This document shows, piece by piece, positions 37,000 through 46,550 of a DNA stretch of 64,000 nucleotides; the first letter of the stretch is position 1, and every line of letters begins with the position of its first letter. A program made the translations under genes and the position numbers. The notes under the pieces are model-generated. The model ran no database searches and was not told the DNA's origin. It saw only the letters and a program-made list of their open reading frames with translations. This DNA is from Acinetobacter colistiniresistens. GTDB lineage: Bacteria > Pseudomonadota > Gammaproteobacteria > Pseudomonadales > Moraxellaceae. The DNA lies in NCBI RefSeq assembly GCF_024582815.1, contig NZ_CP102099.1, forward strand, positions 3,038,001 through 3,102,000. Reading direction: 5' to 3'.

Positions 37000-38316
37000 A
37001 TGGATTGTTTAGCAAATATTAAATTTTTAGATGCCTTAGATCAACCAATTCAAGGATTAGCCCATCAACTTTGGATTGGGCCTTTACTTATATCTGATTA
37101 TATTAGCTCCGAAAGTGGAGAATCTGTTTGGATTAAACGTCCTATAGGCACCGTCATTGACGTTCGGGTAAGAAGTATGGTCACTGGAGAATACAATTCT
37201 CAAGTTAAAATACAGCTTATTGGTGAAAAAACTGTTTTTATTGTACGCAGCCCTAAAATCTTACTTAAAGGGGTAAATCTTTCAGCTAAAGATGTTGCAA
37301 CTGGAAACTACTTCAGATCAACTTATATCGTTGCCGAAGGAGATTATTTAGGTCGAATTGCAGATGATAACGATACAACTACAGATGAATTAATTAGAAT
37401 TAATAACTTAAAAAGTGATACAGATATCCGCCCTGGGCAAGTTTTAAAAATTCCTGTCAAAAAAGCTGAGGCACCCGTGCCACCACCAGAAGCCAAGCCA
37501 AAACCACAAATACCAAAGCCAAATCGGCAAGAAAAAACAAAGATTATTGTTGTCCAACAAACGGATACCTTACCGTTAATTGCAAAGCTTACAGGTAATA
37601 CAGTTGATGAAATTAAAAAATTAAGTGGTCTTACGAGTGATAGATTGAGCCATAATCAAAAATTGAGAGTTTATGATCGTCATGTAGAGTCTACAGCCTC
37701 ACAACCTACGACTCCGAAGAAAAAAATAGAGAAAAAGCCAGCTACACCACCAAAAGTTACCCAAGATGCTTCTAAAAATAAAGACAATACACCTATTGCT
37801 AAAGTTGAGTCTGAAAATACTGTAAGTTCAAAAGTTTCTCAAAGAAATGAAAAAGCAATAGCTCGATTACATCCTCAAGTTAGAGATAAAATGAGAAAGT
37901 TTATCAAGAGTGTTTATCAAAAACATCAAGTTCAGTTAGTCATTGTTCAAGATTATCGCACATACGCACAACAAGATGCTTTATATGCAAAAGGCTGGTC
38001 TGCTGGTGGCCGTGTAGTAACTAATGCTAAAGGTGGTCAAAGTAATCATAACTTTGCCTTAGCTGTCGATGTTTTTCCTATATGGGAAGATGGCCTATTA
38101 CATATGGATGCCAAGTCTGATAAGAAAAATATCGAGATTCTAAAAAAAGTTGCCCCTATTGGAAAAGAGATAGGATTAGAATGGGGCGGAGATTGGAAAT
38201 CAATAGTTGATAATCCTCATTTTCAACTTAAAACAGGTAAAAGCATGGCTCAATTAAGACAATTGACTAAAGATGCGGGTGGTGATCCCCTAAAGGTGAA
38301 ATATGATGTTCAATAA
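37000..38316 (+). CDS. T6SS-type effector candidate: LysM repeats plus M15 peptidoglycan peptidase
   Basis: A 438-residue protein without a signal peptide. Residues 1-95 form a beta-rich, transthyretin-like domain. LysM peptidoglycan-binding repeats follow (about 110-150, IVAEGDYLGRIADDN to IRPGQVLKI, and 185-225). A Pro/Lys linker leads to an M15-type peptidase (about 295-425), with zinc ligands in SNHNFALAVDV (HxxxxxxD) and DNPHFQL. Similar domains in phage endolysins cut the stem peptide. Lack of a signal with a wall-cutting domain, and placement after a VgrG-tip protein, fit delivery by T6SS. The lipoprotein gene downstream would be the immunity gene. Confidence 0.75.
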   Translation: MDCLANIKFLDALDQPIQGLAHQLWIGPLLISDYISSESGESVWIKRPIGTVIDVRVRSMVTGEYNSQVKIQLIGEKTVFIVRSPKILLKGVNLSAKDVATGNYFRSTYIVAEGDYLGRIADDNDTTTDELIRINNLKSDTDIRPGQVLKIPVKKAEAPVPPPEAKPKPQIPKPNRQEKTKIIVVQQTDTLPLIAKLTGNTVDEIKKLSGLTSDRLSHNQKLRVYDRHVESTASQPTTPKKKIEKKPATPPKVTQDASKNKDNTPIAKVESENTVSSKVSQRNEKAIARLHPQVRDKMRKFIKSVYQKHQVQLVIVQDYRTYAQQDALYAKGWSAGGRVVTNAKGGQSNHNFALAVDVFPIWEDGLLHMDAKSDKKNIEILKKVAPIGKEIGLEWGGDWKSIVDNPHFQLKTGKSMAQLRQLTKDAGGDPLKVKYDVQ

Positions 38317-38789
38317 ATTAGCAAAAAAATCCTGGTTTTTCTTATTAGCTTTTTAGTAGCATGTAATATTACAGAAAATCAAAATGTTAAAGCAAATGAA
38401 TCAAATATATTTTCTTTGGATTTAACCGATGAGGGTATAAGTTCAGAAGGAGGAGGAATAGAATTACATAAAGAAGGAAAATTCTGCTTACTTCTCTTGA
38501 ATGTCTACGAAGAGTCAGGACAAGAAAAATATCGTTTTAAATTTCAAAAGAATAATTTAATAGAAACATCCTATTTGAAATATAGATACCCAAATGGTTT
38601 ATTAGTTAATGATGATGATTTGAAAGGTCTGATCGCCCATGATGAAAATGCTAATCCTAATAGCAAAGATGAAATGGAACTTGTTAAAAATGAATTAATC
38701 ATTGGGCAAAAAAATAAAGAAATTTTGCAAAAATTTTTTTATATAAACAAAAAGTTCCTAGTGATCTTTTAAATAAAAATTGTAATTAA
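38303..38789 (+). pseudogene. Immunity-like lipoprotein gene with two apparent frameshifts
   Basis: ATG 38303 or 38306 overlaps the effector stop and has AAGGTG upstream, but its frame ends after about 17 codons. Adding one base at the A-run 38315-38317 gives SKKILVFLISFLVACN, a lipoprotein signal with lipobox LVAC, which continues into the open frame up to 38,740. A second missing base in the T7 run 38734-38740 would restore the end LYKQKVPSDLLNKNCN, stop at 38,789. A periplasmic lipoprotein is what one expects as immunity to a wall hydrolase. Alternatively translation starts at a rare ATT at 38317 and ends at 38,772, making the gene intact. Confidence 0.55.
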
Positions 38790-38808
38790 CATTTATAAAG
38801 AAAAATCT

Positions 38809-39207
38809 ATGTTTACACTTTCGATTACACCAAGATTCTATGAAACCGATGCATTCGGACATATCAACAATACCGTGATTACAGGCTGGTTTGAAACTGC
38901 ACGCGAACCCGTTTTTCGTCTCTTTAATCCAAGTATGGAAATCAAAAATCTGCCTTTGATTCTGGCACGTGTCGAAGTCGATTTTGTGGCGCAGATTTAT
39001 TATGGTGCGGATATTGAAATCAAAACCTGGATTGAGCTTATCGGCAATTCTTCATTCATTGTTGCGCATGAAGCTTGGCAAAATGATCATTGTGTCGCGC
39101 GTGGCAAAGCGGTTCAGGTATATTTTAATTTCAGTACGCAAAAATCGGAGCGTATTCCAGATCAATTCCGCACTCAATTACAACACTATCTCATTGCAGC
39201 ATCATGA
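38809..39207 (+). CDS. Acyl-CoA thioesterase, hot-dog (4HBT/YbgC-like)
   Basis: A 132-residue single-domain thioesterase. The active-site pattern YETDAFGHINN (residues 11-21) has the Asp and the GHxNN turn of 4-hydroxybenzoyl-CoA/YbgC-type enzymes. It releases CoA from acyl thioesters; the substrate is not evident. It borders the accessory region on its right side and is ordinary chromosomal sequence. Confidence 0.88.
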   Translation: MFTLSITPRFYETDAFGHINNTVITGWFETAREPVFRLFNPSMEIKNLPLILARVEVDFVAQIYYGADIEIKTWIELIGNSSFIVAHEAWQNDHCVARGKAVQVYFNFSTQKSERIPDQFRTQLQHYLIAAS

Positions 39208-39248
39208 TGTTCAGCTGAAATGAAATATTCCATTTCAGCTGATTTAAT

Positions 39249-40190
39249 TTATTCACCCAAATCTTCGAGAAAGTCAAAGGTAGGCACAAAGAATAAACTG
39301 CCTGAAACAGGTGTACTAAAATCTAATAAACGATCAACATGTCCTGTTTCCTTACCCAAGAACATATTTTCAAGCATGGTTTTGGTAATGTTAAACGAGC
39401 GTGAGTAGCCAATAAAGAAGGTACCGTACTCTCCTTCTGTTGGATTGGAAAATGGCATATTGGCTCTTAAAATTTTGAGTTCATTGCCCTCAGCATCATG
39501 TGCCTTACTGGCCACATTATGTGCGCTTTGTGGTTTTACATCATCACCAAGTTCCACGTCATCATATTTCTTGCGACCAATGACTTTTTCCTGCTCTTCA
39601 GTGCTGAGGCCTTTCCACATCTCCATGTTATGCAAATATTTTTGAATAAAGACATAGCTGCCGCCAAGAAACTCGGCATCTTCTTCCCCTACATAGGCAA
39701 TCTCTTTGGCAATTTCATGTTCAGGGTTCTCTGTCCCGTCCACAAAGCCAATAATGGCACGACCATCGAAGTAACGGAAACCTTTGGTTTCGCTGATCGA
39801 ATAGGTATCGTCTTTGAGTTGTTCATGCAGAATTGCCGCTAACTCATAGCAAATTGCCATTTGATTCGCTCGAATATGGAAGAACAAATCACCTGCCGTT
39901 GCGACTGCGGTATGTCTTGGTCCTTTAATTTCTTGAAATGGCGCCAGCTCTTTCGGTTTATTCAGCTCTGGAAAAAGTAAATCCCAAGCATGAGAACCAA
40001 TACCAACCGAAGCACTAAAATTACCATGAGGAAAACGGTTGGTCAGGCTTCGAACCAATGCAGAAAAATTGGCCAGAAAATCGATTACACCCGAATGATC
40101 AGGTTGGGTATTGATTCCAAGCACAATAAATAAGGCATTCTCACCCGAAAGATTATTGATAACAGGTTGATATCTTAAAGGAACATTCAT
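39249..40190 (-). CDS. Dye-decolourising (DyP-type) haem peroxidase
   Basis: A 313-residue haem peroxidase. The hallmark GxxDG motif is in IGFVDGTENPEHE (about residues 168-180), with the catalytic Asp. The GEYGTFFIGYSRSFNITKTML stretch holds the distal Arg region. No Tat signal, so it is cytoplasmic like YfeX. It oxidises phenolic compounds or dyes with peroxide in vitro; the natural role is unclear. Faces the thioesterase gene tail to tail. Confidence 0.9.
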   Translation of the reverse strand: MNVPLRYQPVINNLSGENALFIVLGINTQPDHSGVIDFLANFSALVRSLTNRFPHGNFSASVGIGSHAWDLLFPELNKPKELAPFQEIKGPRHTAVATAGDLFFHIRANQMAICYELAAILHEQLKDDTYSISETKGFRYFDGRAIIGFVDGTENPEHEIAKEIAYVGEEDAEFLGGSYVFIQKYLHNMEMWKGLSTEEQEKVIGRKKYDDVELGDDVKPQSAHNVASKAHDAEGNELKILRANMPFSNPTEGEYGTFFIGYSRSFNITKTMLENMFLGKETGHVDRLLDFSTPVSGSLFFVPTFDFLEDLGE

Positions 40191-40274
40191 AATTTTTAGG
40201 AATAGAAGAACTTAGTGCTCATATCCTACACAATTCAAACCATGAGTCAGCAGCATAATCACAAATTTTTACTA

Positions 40275-41063
40275 TTATTCGGTATATAAAACAAAGCTAT
40301 CTCCCCGACAGAAACTGGCTAAAGTCAGATTCGATTGCTTTGCCATTGCGATGGCCATACTGGTCGGTGCAGAAATGGTTGCCAGTAAAGCAATATTGGA
40401 TTGTGCGCACTTACGAATCAGTTCATAACTGGCACGACTGGTCATCACCACAAAACCATCGGCAACATTGAACTTTTGCTCCGCCAGATAACCCAATAGC
40501 TTATCTAAAGCATTGTGCCGTCCAACATCTTCAAATAACGCTACGATTTGCCCTTTCACCACCCATGCTGCCGCATGTGCACCACCCGTGAGCGCAGTAA
40601 TTTTTTGTCTGACTTTGAGTTGGGCAATCGCATTGGGAATCTGATTTAACCATGTTGATGGCACTTGAGTACTGACCACAGGTAAATCAGCATAAAGTTG
40701 TTTTAAACTTTCAATCCCGCAAAGACCGCAGCCTGTGCGTCCCACCATCATACGCCGATGCTCTTTTAATGCGACAAAAGCACGGGTTGAAATGGTCATA
40801 TCGACTTCAACCCCCAATTCATTTTGACGGATGTCGAGTGAATACAGTTCGCTTAAACTATGTAGAATTCCTTCAGACAGACTAAAGCCTTTGGCAAATA
40901 CCTCAAGATCTGACGGCGTCGCCATCATCACTGCATGAGAGATGCCGTTATAGACCAAGGCAACAGGATATTCCTGCACAATATAGTCTATTTCATTTTC
41001 AGAACGATCATGATTGAAACGATGCACTTGCACCGTTTCGTAGCCTCGTGTTTTTGTGTCCAC
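40275..41063 (-). CDS. fdhD: Formate dehydrogenase accessory sulfurtransferase FdhD
   Basis: A 262-residue protein that passes sulfur to the molybdenum cofactor of formate-dehydrogenase-type enzymes. The Cys pair is in VGRTGCGLCGIESL (CxxC), and GGAHAAAW and SRASYELI are conserved. It lies 37 bases after the large molybdopterin oxidoreductase gene on the same strand, its likely client. Confidence 0.93.
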   Translation of the reverse strand: MDTKTRGYETVQVHRFNHDRSENEIDYIVQEYPVALVYNGISHAVMMATPSDLEVFAKGFSLSEGILHSLSELYSLDIRQNELGVEVDMTISTRAFVALKEHRRMMVGRTGCGLCGIESLKQLYADLPVVSTQVPSTWLNQIPNAIAQLKVRQKITALTGGAHAAAWVVKGQIVALFEDVGRHNALDKLLGYLAEQKFNVADGFVVMTSRASYELIRKCAQSNIALLATISAPTSMAIAMAKQSNLTLASFCRGDSFVLYTE

Positions 41064-41100
41064 GCCTTACCTCTTTTACATCCAGATTGATGCCCATAAA

Positions 41101-43509
41101 CTATGCGTTACTGACGCGTTCATTGGCATGCTCAGGATCAACTTCCACATTCAAATTGAAATGCGCGGGGGCATTACCGGCATGTAGAATCACAGGAATG
41201 CTTTTTGATGCTGGGATTTTGGCATATTTATCATGGCTGCCCAAAGCCACCAATGGATTGGTTTCAGGATAATAGGCCGCCAGACTGCCTTGCGGAATGT
41301 TATACGGCACTATACGGAAACTATGTACAATCCGTTTCACACCATCCGAGAACACACTTTCGATATCGACCCACTGATCTGCCACGAAGCCTGCTGCATC
41401 AATGTCCGCCTGATTCATAAACAGAACCCGACGCTGTCCGAATACACCGCGGTAGCGATCATCCAAACCATACAAGGTGGTGTTATATTGGTCATGCGAA
41501 CGTGTGGTCATCAGCGTATAGACTTGCTGCTCCGTATAAGCCGCAGCATACTGATTTTCCTTGTCCTCATAAACTTCTGTTAATGGCGTAATTAAAAACT
41601 GGGCTTTGCCACTTGGCGTATGCCAAACATGTTGATTGGCAGGATGCTCTAAATGGAAACCGCTCGGTTGATAAACCCGTTGGTTGAAATCATGAAATTC
41701 ATCAAAAACATCGGCAATAGAGTCGCGAATACGATCATAACTTTCAATATACCAACGCCATTTCACTGCACTGTCAGGCAGAGCTGCTTCCGCCATACGC
41801 GCCACAATATCGGGCTCGGATAAGATATTTTCTGAAATTGGCGGATTGCGACCTGCAGACAGATGCACATTACTCATTGAGTCTTCGACTGAAATTGCTT
41901 GAGGTCCATGCAGTTGCATATCCACTTCGGTCCGTCCCAAACACGGCAACATTAAGGCTGTCTTGCCACAGACGAGATGGCTACGATTCAACTTGGTGGT
42001 AATGTTAACGGTCAAATCACAACGGCGTAATGCCTCTTGAGTATAGGGCGTATCAGGTGTGGCAACCGCAAAGTTTCCACCCAAACCAATAAAGACTTTG
42101 ACCTCGCCTTCATACATCGCCTTGATGGTATCGACCACTCCAAAACCATGTTTACGCGGTGACTTGATACCAAAGACCCGATCAATACTATCTAGAAGTG
42201 CATCACTTGGATTTTCATTGATGCCCATAGTCCGATCACCCTGCACATTACTATGCCCCCTGACTGGACAGAGACCTGCCCCCGGACGACCAATATGGCC
42301 ACGTGCCAGCATCAGGTTTGCCAGCATATGAATATTGGCTGTCCCGTGACGGTGCTGGGTAATCCCCATCCCCCAACAGAAAATGGCAGTTTTCGCATCC
42401 AGATACATCTTGGCAATTGACTCTAAATGTTCAGGTGACAGTCCCGTATGTTTATGAATCTGTGACCATTCTGTGCCATCGATCTCAGCCAGCATTTCAT
42501 CAAAACCAATGGTATTCATCTCAATAAAACTGCGATCAAAAACACTCGGTTTCCCTTTTGCCAAAGCTTTTTTATCCCATTCCGATAAATGCTTCATCAC
42601 CCCAAACATTAGTGCATAATCACCACCAATTTTGGGCTGAAAATAATAACGGCTGATTGGGGTACTGCCATTGGTCATCATTTCCAGTGGCGCTTGCGGA
42701 TCTTGGAAGCGTTCTAGTCCACGCTCTTTGATCGGGTTAATGGCAACAATATTACCGCCTCTTCGAGAGACCTCTCTCAAGGTTGCTAACATCCGTGGAT
42801 GATTAGTGCCCGGATTATGCCCAAAACTAAAAATAGCATCGGCCTGATCAAAATCATCCAGAATCACGGTGCCTTTGCCTAAACCTATCGCATCTTTTAA
42901 ACCGACACTGGTGGTTTCATGACACATATTGGAACAGTCTGGAAAATTGTTGGTACCAAAGCTGCGAACAAAAAGTTGATACAGAAATGCAGCTTCATTA
43001 CTGGCACGCCCTGAAGTATAAAAGGCTGCTTGATCTGGATGATCCAGCGCCTGCAAATGCTGAGCAATCAGCTGAAAAGCATCATCCCAAGAAATCGGTA
43101 CATATTTATCCGAAACAGGGTCATAACGCATTGGATCGGTTAAACGCCCGAGGTCTTCTAGATAGAAATCATTTTGTTCAGCCAGCCAACTCACCGTATG
43201 TTGCGCAAAGAACTCAGGCGTAACCGTTTTACTGGTTGCTTCAAAAGCAACGGCTTTGGCGCCGTTTTCGCAGAAGTTAAAGGCATGCGCATCTTTTTTC
43301 TCAGGCCATGCACAACCTGGACAATCAAAGCCTGTGGGTTGATTAATATTGAGTAAGGTGATTGAACCCTTTTTTAAAACATCCTGCCTTTTGAGGTTTC
43401 GGGCAACACTTAACAATGCGCCCCATCCACCTGCAGGTTGGGTATAGGGTTCAATTCTTGCAAAACTGGTATTTTCTTGCTTATGTATAGGTTGTTCTGA
43501 GTTATCCAT
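41101..43509 (-). CDS. FdhF/YdeP-family molybdopterin oxidoreductase
   Basis: An 802-residue molybdopterin-bis-MGD enzyme. The N-terminus has GFDCPGCAWPEK in place of the full four-Cys cluster motif. NMCHETTSVGLKDAIGLGKG marks the active-site Cys region, GHSNVQGDRTMGI and the C-terminal molybdopterin-binding MTTRSHDQYNTTLYG follow. The family resembles formate dehydrogenase H; YdeP of E. coli is linked to acid resistance, but the reaction is unknown. Start ATG 43509, with GAGGG upstream. fdhD follows directly. Confidence 0.9.
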   Translation of the reverse strand: MDNSEQPIHKQENTSFARIEPYTQPAGGWGALLSVARNLKRQDVLKKGSITLLNINQPTGFDCPGCAWPEKKDAHAFNFCENGAKAVAFEATSKTVTPEFFAQHTVSWLAEQNDFYLEDLGRLTDPMRYDPVSDKYVPISWDDAFQLIAQHLQALDHPDQAAFYTSGRASNEAAFLYQLFVRSFGTNNFPDCSNMCHETTSVGLKDAIGLGKGTVILDDFDQADAIFSFGHNPGTNHPRMLATLREVSRRGGNIVAINPIKERGLERFQDPQAPLEMMTNGSTPISRYYFQPKIGGDYALMFGVMKHLSEWDKKALAKGKPSVFDRSFIEMNTIGFDEMLAEIDGTEWSQIHKHTGLSPEHLESIAKMYLDAKTAIFCWGMGITQHRHGTANIHMLANLMLARGHIGRPGAGLCPVRGHSNVQGDRTMGINENPSDALLDSIDRVFGIKSPRKHGFGVVDTIKAMYEGEVKVFIGLGGNFAVATPDTPYTQEALRRCDLTVNITTKLNRSHLVCGKTALMLPCLGRTEVDMQLHGPQAISVEDSMSNVHLSAGRNPPISENILSEPDIVARMAEAALPDSAVKWRWYIESYDRIRDSIADVFDEFHDFNQRVYQPSGFHLEHPANQHVWHTPSGKAQFLITPLTEVYEDKENQYAAAYTEQQVYTLMTTRSHDQYNTTLYGLDDRYRGVFGQRRVLFMNQADIDAAGFVADQWVDIESVFSDGVKRIVHSFRIVPYNIPQGSLAAYYPETNPLVALGSHDKYAKIPASKSIPVILHAGNAPAHFNLNVEVDPEHANERVSNA

Positions 43510-43634
43510 TATGTTGCCCTCATCTGAGCTATTCTTAACATTTGCTACAGATAGGATTAACATGAATTGTGCTTCTTTTCTATTCTTGATTTGTCTTATT
43601 CTATTAATAAAAATCTGCGAACTTCATTCAAAAG

Positions 43635-43676
43635 TAATAAAAAAACTTACTGGTGCGTGCTCTAAGCACCAGTAAG
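43635..43676 (-). terminator. Terminator after the small membrane protein gene
   Basis: Perfect 11-bp stem CTTACTGGTGC / GCACCAGTAAG, followed on the minus strand by seven T. It separates the small gene from the oxidoreductase gene. Confidence 0.85.
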
Positions 43677-43714
43677 TGAGAAAAACCGCGACATGGTATT
43701 TGCTTGTTGATCCA

Positions 43715-43888
43715 TTATTTACTGACAGGCTGAGTATGTTGAGCTTGGGTACTATTTTGCTTTTGTTGAGAAGGCATATAGTCAGGCTGATTGCTGACCG
43801 CCAGAAAGAAAAACACCAGAAATAAACAACCCAATAAAATACTGATGCCAACGGCAAGGTATGGAAACTTCGATTGCTCTTGAGACAT
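43715..43888 (-). CDS. Small single-pass membrane protein
   Basis: A 57-residue peptide: a short polar N-terminus (SQEQSKFPY), one membrane helix (LAVGISILLGCLFLVFFFLAV), and a Gln-rich tail. ATG 43888 has AGGAG 8 bases upstream; six further residues open only with TTG. It follows the hypothetical gene at 43,926 by 37 bases, and a strong terminator follows it. No function known. Confidence 0.65.
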   Translation of the reverse strand: MSQEQSKFPYLAVGISILLGCLFLVFFFLAVSNQPDYMPSQQKQNSTQAQHTQPVSK

Positions 43889-43925
43889 CGCTCTGCTCCT
43901 ATTCAAATATTAAAATTCAATTCAA

Positions 43926-44750
43926 TCACATCGTAGACAAGGCCTTAAAACTGGCGCCATTTTGAATACGGGTTTGCATGTATTCTGCATAGACCGATAA
44001 CTTTTCAAAAATGTGCTCTGAATAAAACATATCTTCAATTAAATGCGCTGCTTGAGCTGGACTAAACTGACCAATTTGTGCGATCAGTTGGGCATTCAAC
44101 TGTGCAAATAAGGTACAAACTTTTTTGTGCCATTCATCTTTGTTTTTAAATAGCAACTTTCGCGTATTGATCAATTCATCATCCAGCATGCTTTCAATGC
44201 TATCCGCATCAATCACATCAATTTTCACATCAAAATAATCTTCCAATATCTTTATCTGTTGGCGATCAATCGGCAAATGTGTGATCAGGAAGATATGAAA
44301 GATATCCGTTCGACACAACGCCTTGACCAGACAGCGAAATAAGAAATCTTCTTCACTTTTGGGTCGATCAACCAGATCAACATACAATTTCAGACTATGT
44401 AGTACTTCTTCGATTTTCAAACTAAGTTGTTTTTCGGCTTGATAATATTGCTTTAAAATCGACAAAACAGGCGCTGAAATTGGCGTCGTATAAATCACAG
44501 ACTGATTTAAATTGGCAATAATAAATGGCGCGAATAAATAGCCGAGATTATTGTCATTTTCCATAATTTCAGCCTGTGCAATATAAGCGACCTTCTCTTT
44601 AGAAAACTCTCTCAGCACTTTTCCTCTTAGCAAGGTTGCTTCAAGATTTACATATTCAAGGCGTAGCTGTTCTTGTACTGATTGCGAAGGTGTACCGTCT
44701 TTAAACAGTCGAATCATCGCATTGAGTTCTTCGGTTACAAACATAGTCAT
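43926..44750 (-). CDS. Hypothetical protein
   Basis: A soluble, mostly helical protein of 274 residues with no Cys-rich, nucleotide-binding or membrane motif that I recognise. It contains ILEDYFDVKIDVIDADSIE and ends GASFKALSTM. ATG 44750 was chosen (frame opens earlier at TTG); ATG 44744 is possible. It leads a two-gene unit with the small membrane protein and is divergent from the bd-type oxidase genes. Confidence 0.65.
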   Translation of the reverse strand: MTMFVTEELNAMIRLFKDGTPSQSVQEQLRLEYVNLEATLLRGKVLREFSKEKVAYIAQAEIMENDNNLGYLFAPFIIANLNQSVIYTTPISAPVLSILKQYYQAEKQLSLKIEEVLHSLKLYVDLVDRPKSEEDFLFRCLVKALCRTDIFHIFLITHLPIDRQQIKILEDYFDVKIDVIDADSIESMLDDELINTRKLLFKNKDEWHKKVCTLFAQLNAQLIAQIGQFSPAQAAHLIEDMFYSEHIFEKLSVYAEYMQTRIQNGASFKALSTM

Positions 44751-45098
44751 ACGCCATTCAGTCAAAAGTTTTGCTTAGACAACTTACAATGATTGATCAA
44801 TATTCAAACACAATGCATCGTTGCTTATGCTATTTTGAATCAGGTCTAAACTGCTGAATAGCTACAGAGTTTACTTAAAAAAATATAACAGATCATGCTA
44901 GAAGCACGTATCTGTTATAAAAACAAAAAGAAATTGTATCTACTTATATACAACAGAAGATTGGATGATGAATAAAACTTAAATTGCTTTGAAATATCCC
45001 AATACCGTTTTTAGGTTCTGCTTATTTTGATAAGGGTTTAAGTCCGTTCTTTCACATTTTCCTAGCGACTCGTTTCAGTCTGTTATAGGAGAGGATAT
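44751..45098. promoter_or_regulatory. Divergent promoter region upstream of the bd-type oxidase operon
   Basis: No gene is seen in these 348 bases. A hairpin at 44886-44917 (TAACAGAT / ATCTGTTA with an inner TGC / GCA stem) is followed on the minus strand by TATTTTTTT and looks like a terminator facing away from cioA; what it would terminate is unclear. The cioA ribosome binding site is AGGAGAGG at 45088. I see no full FNR/ANR site (TTGAT-N4-ATCAA). Confidence 0.35.
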
Positions 45099-46550
45099 AT
45101 GGATCTCGGTCTCACTGCTTTAGAATTAGCCCGAATACAGTTTGCGTTTACTGTTTCATTTCACATTATCTTTCCCGCCACCTCGATTGGTCTGGCCTGT
45201 TTTCTTGCCATGCTGGAATGGAAATGGCTACGTACCCAAAACCCGATTTATAAAGATCTATTCAAATACTGGATTAAAATCTTTGCAGTTGCCTTTGGGA
45301 TGGGTGTCGTTTCTGGCGTGGTGATGAGCTACCAGTTTGGGACTAACTGGAGCGAGTTTTCCCGCGTTGCTGGGAGTGTCACAGGTCCTCTACTCAGCTA
45401 TGAGGTATTGAGTGCTTTCTTCTTGGAAGCAGGTTTCCTCGGCATCATGTTGTTTGGTTGGGGACGCGTTGGTCCCAAAGCACATTTCTTTGCCACCTTA
45501 ATGGTTGCGATCGGCACCTGTATTTCCATGTTCTGGATTTTGTCCTCCAACAGCTGGATGCAAACGCCGCAAGGCTTTGCCATTGAAAATGGCATTATTG
45601 TGCCGACCGACTGGTGGGCGATTGTGTTCAACCCCTCCTTCCCTTATCGCTTTGCCCATATGGCAGCCGCTGCATTTTTAGTATCTTCATTATTGGTGGT
45701 TGGTACTGCTGCATGGCATCTGATTAAAGGCCGACGCGATGAGTTGGTGAAAAAATCCTTTTCCATGGGACTTTGGATGGTACTCGTCACTTCATGTTTG
45801 CAAGTGGTGATTGGTGACAATCATGGTTTAAATACCTTGAAGCATCAGCCTGCAAAATTAGCCGCTATCGAAGGGCACTGGGAAACCAATCATAATGAAT
45901 CCATGCCACTGCTGTTATTTGCCATTCCCGATATGGATAGTGAAAAAAATCACTATGAAATTGGCATCCCTCATCTTGGTAGTCTGATTTTGACCCACTC
46001 TATGCAAGGTAAGGTTACAGGTTTAAAAGATTTCGCAGCTGAAGATCGTCCAAATGCGACCATTGTGTTCTGGAGTTTCCGTGTCATGGTCGGGCTTGGC
46101 ATGTTAATGGTATTGCTCTCTTTCATTGCCTTATGGCTACGGAAGAAAGGTAAACTATATGGTTCATCTTGGTTTCATAAATTCGCTTTTGTCATGGGTC
46201 CAACGGGCTATATCGCGCTACTTGCGGGTTGGGTCACCACTGAAGTCGGTCGTCAACCTTGGGTGGTGTATGGAGTAATGCGCACCAAAGATGGTTTATC
46301 GCATGCGGTCACTGCAGATCAAGTCGGCATCAGTCTGATTATCTTTGTGGTGGTGTATACCATCGTGTTTGGTAGCGGTATTTATTACATGTTGAAGCTA
46401 CTGAAAAAAGGGCCTCAATTTGTAGATGCGATTGATCTTGAGCCTACAGGTCCCGGGCATTTCAAAACCCCGATGCGTCCTTTAAGTGCTGTCGATGAAA
46501 GTATTGATCAGCAAGACTCAAAACCAAATAAGGAGAAATACCATGATTGA
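45099..46550 (+). CDS. cioA: Cytochrome bd-type ubiquinol oxidase subunit I (cyanide-insensitive type)
   Basis: A 483-residue membrane protein with about nine helices. Haem ligands lie in the first helix region (FTVSFHIIFPATSIGL) and near GRQPW; TEVGRQPWVVYGVMRTKDG is the conserved quinol-oxidase motif. The Q-loop is short, as in CioA of Pseudomonas. It transfers electrons from ubiquinol to oxygen with high affinity and no proton pumping. It overlaps the downstream subunit II gene by 8 bases. Confidence 0.93.
   Translation: MDLGLTALELARIQFAFTVSFHIIFPATSIGLACFLAMLEWKWLRTQNPIYKDLFKYWIKIFAVAFGMGVVSGVVMSYQFGTNWSEFSRVAGSVTGPLLSYEVLSAFFLEAGFLGIMLFGWGRVGPKAHFFATLMVAIGTCISMFWILSSNSWMQTPQGFAIENGIIVPTDWWAIVFNPSFPYRFAHMAAAAFLVSSLLVVGTAAWHLIKGRRDELVKKSFSMGLWMVLVTSCLQVVIGDNHGLNTLKHQPAKLAAIEGHWETNHNESMPLLLFAIPDMDSEKNHYEIGIPHLGSLILTHSMQGKVTGLKDFAAEDRPNATIVFWSFRVMVGLGMLMVLLSFIALWLRKKGKLYGSSWFHKFAFVMGPTGYIALLAGWVTTEVGRQPWVVYGVMRTKDGLSHAVTADQVGISLIIFVVVYTIVFGSGIYYMLKLLKKGPQFVDAIDLEPTGPGHFKTPMRPLSAVDESIDQQDSKPNKEKYHD

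Noticed and set aside
38416..38772. Calling the lipoprotein gene from TTG 38416
   Set aside because: This start would lose the evident lipoprotein signal encoded just upstream in the same frame.
44787..44805. TTGATCAAT upstream of cioA as a possible FNR/ANR box
   Set aside because: Half sites overlap instead of being spaced by four bases, so it does not fit TTGAT-N4-ATCAA.
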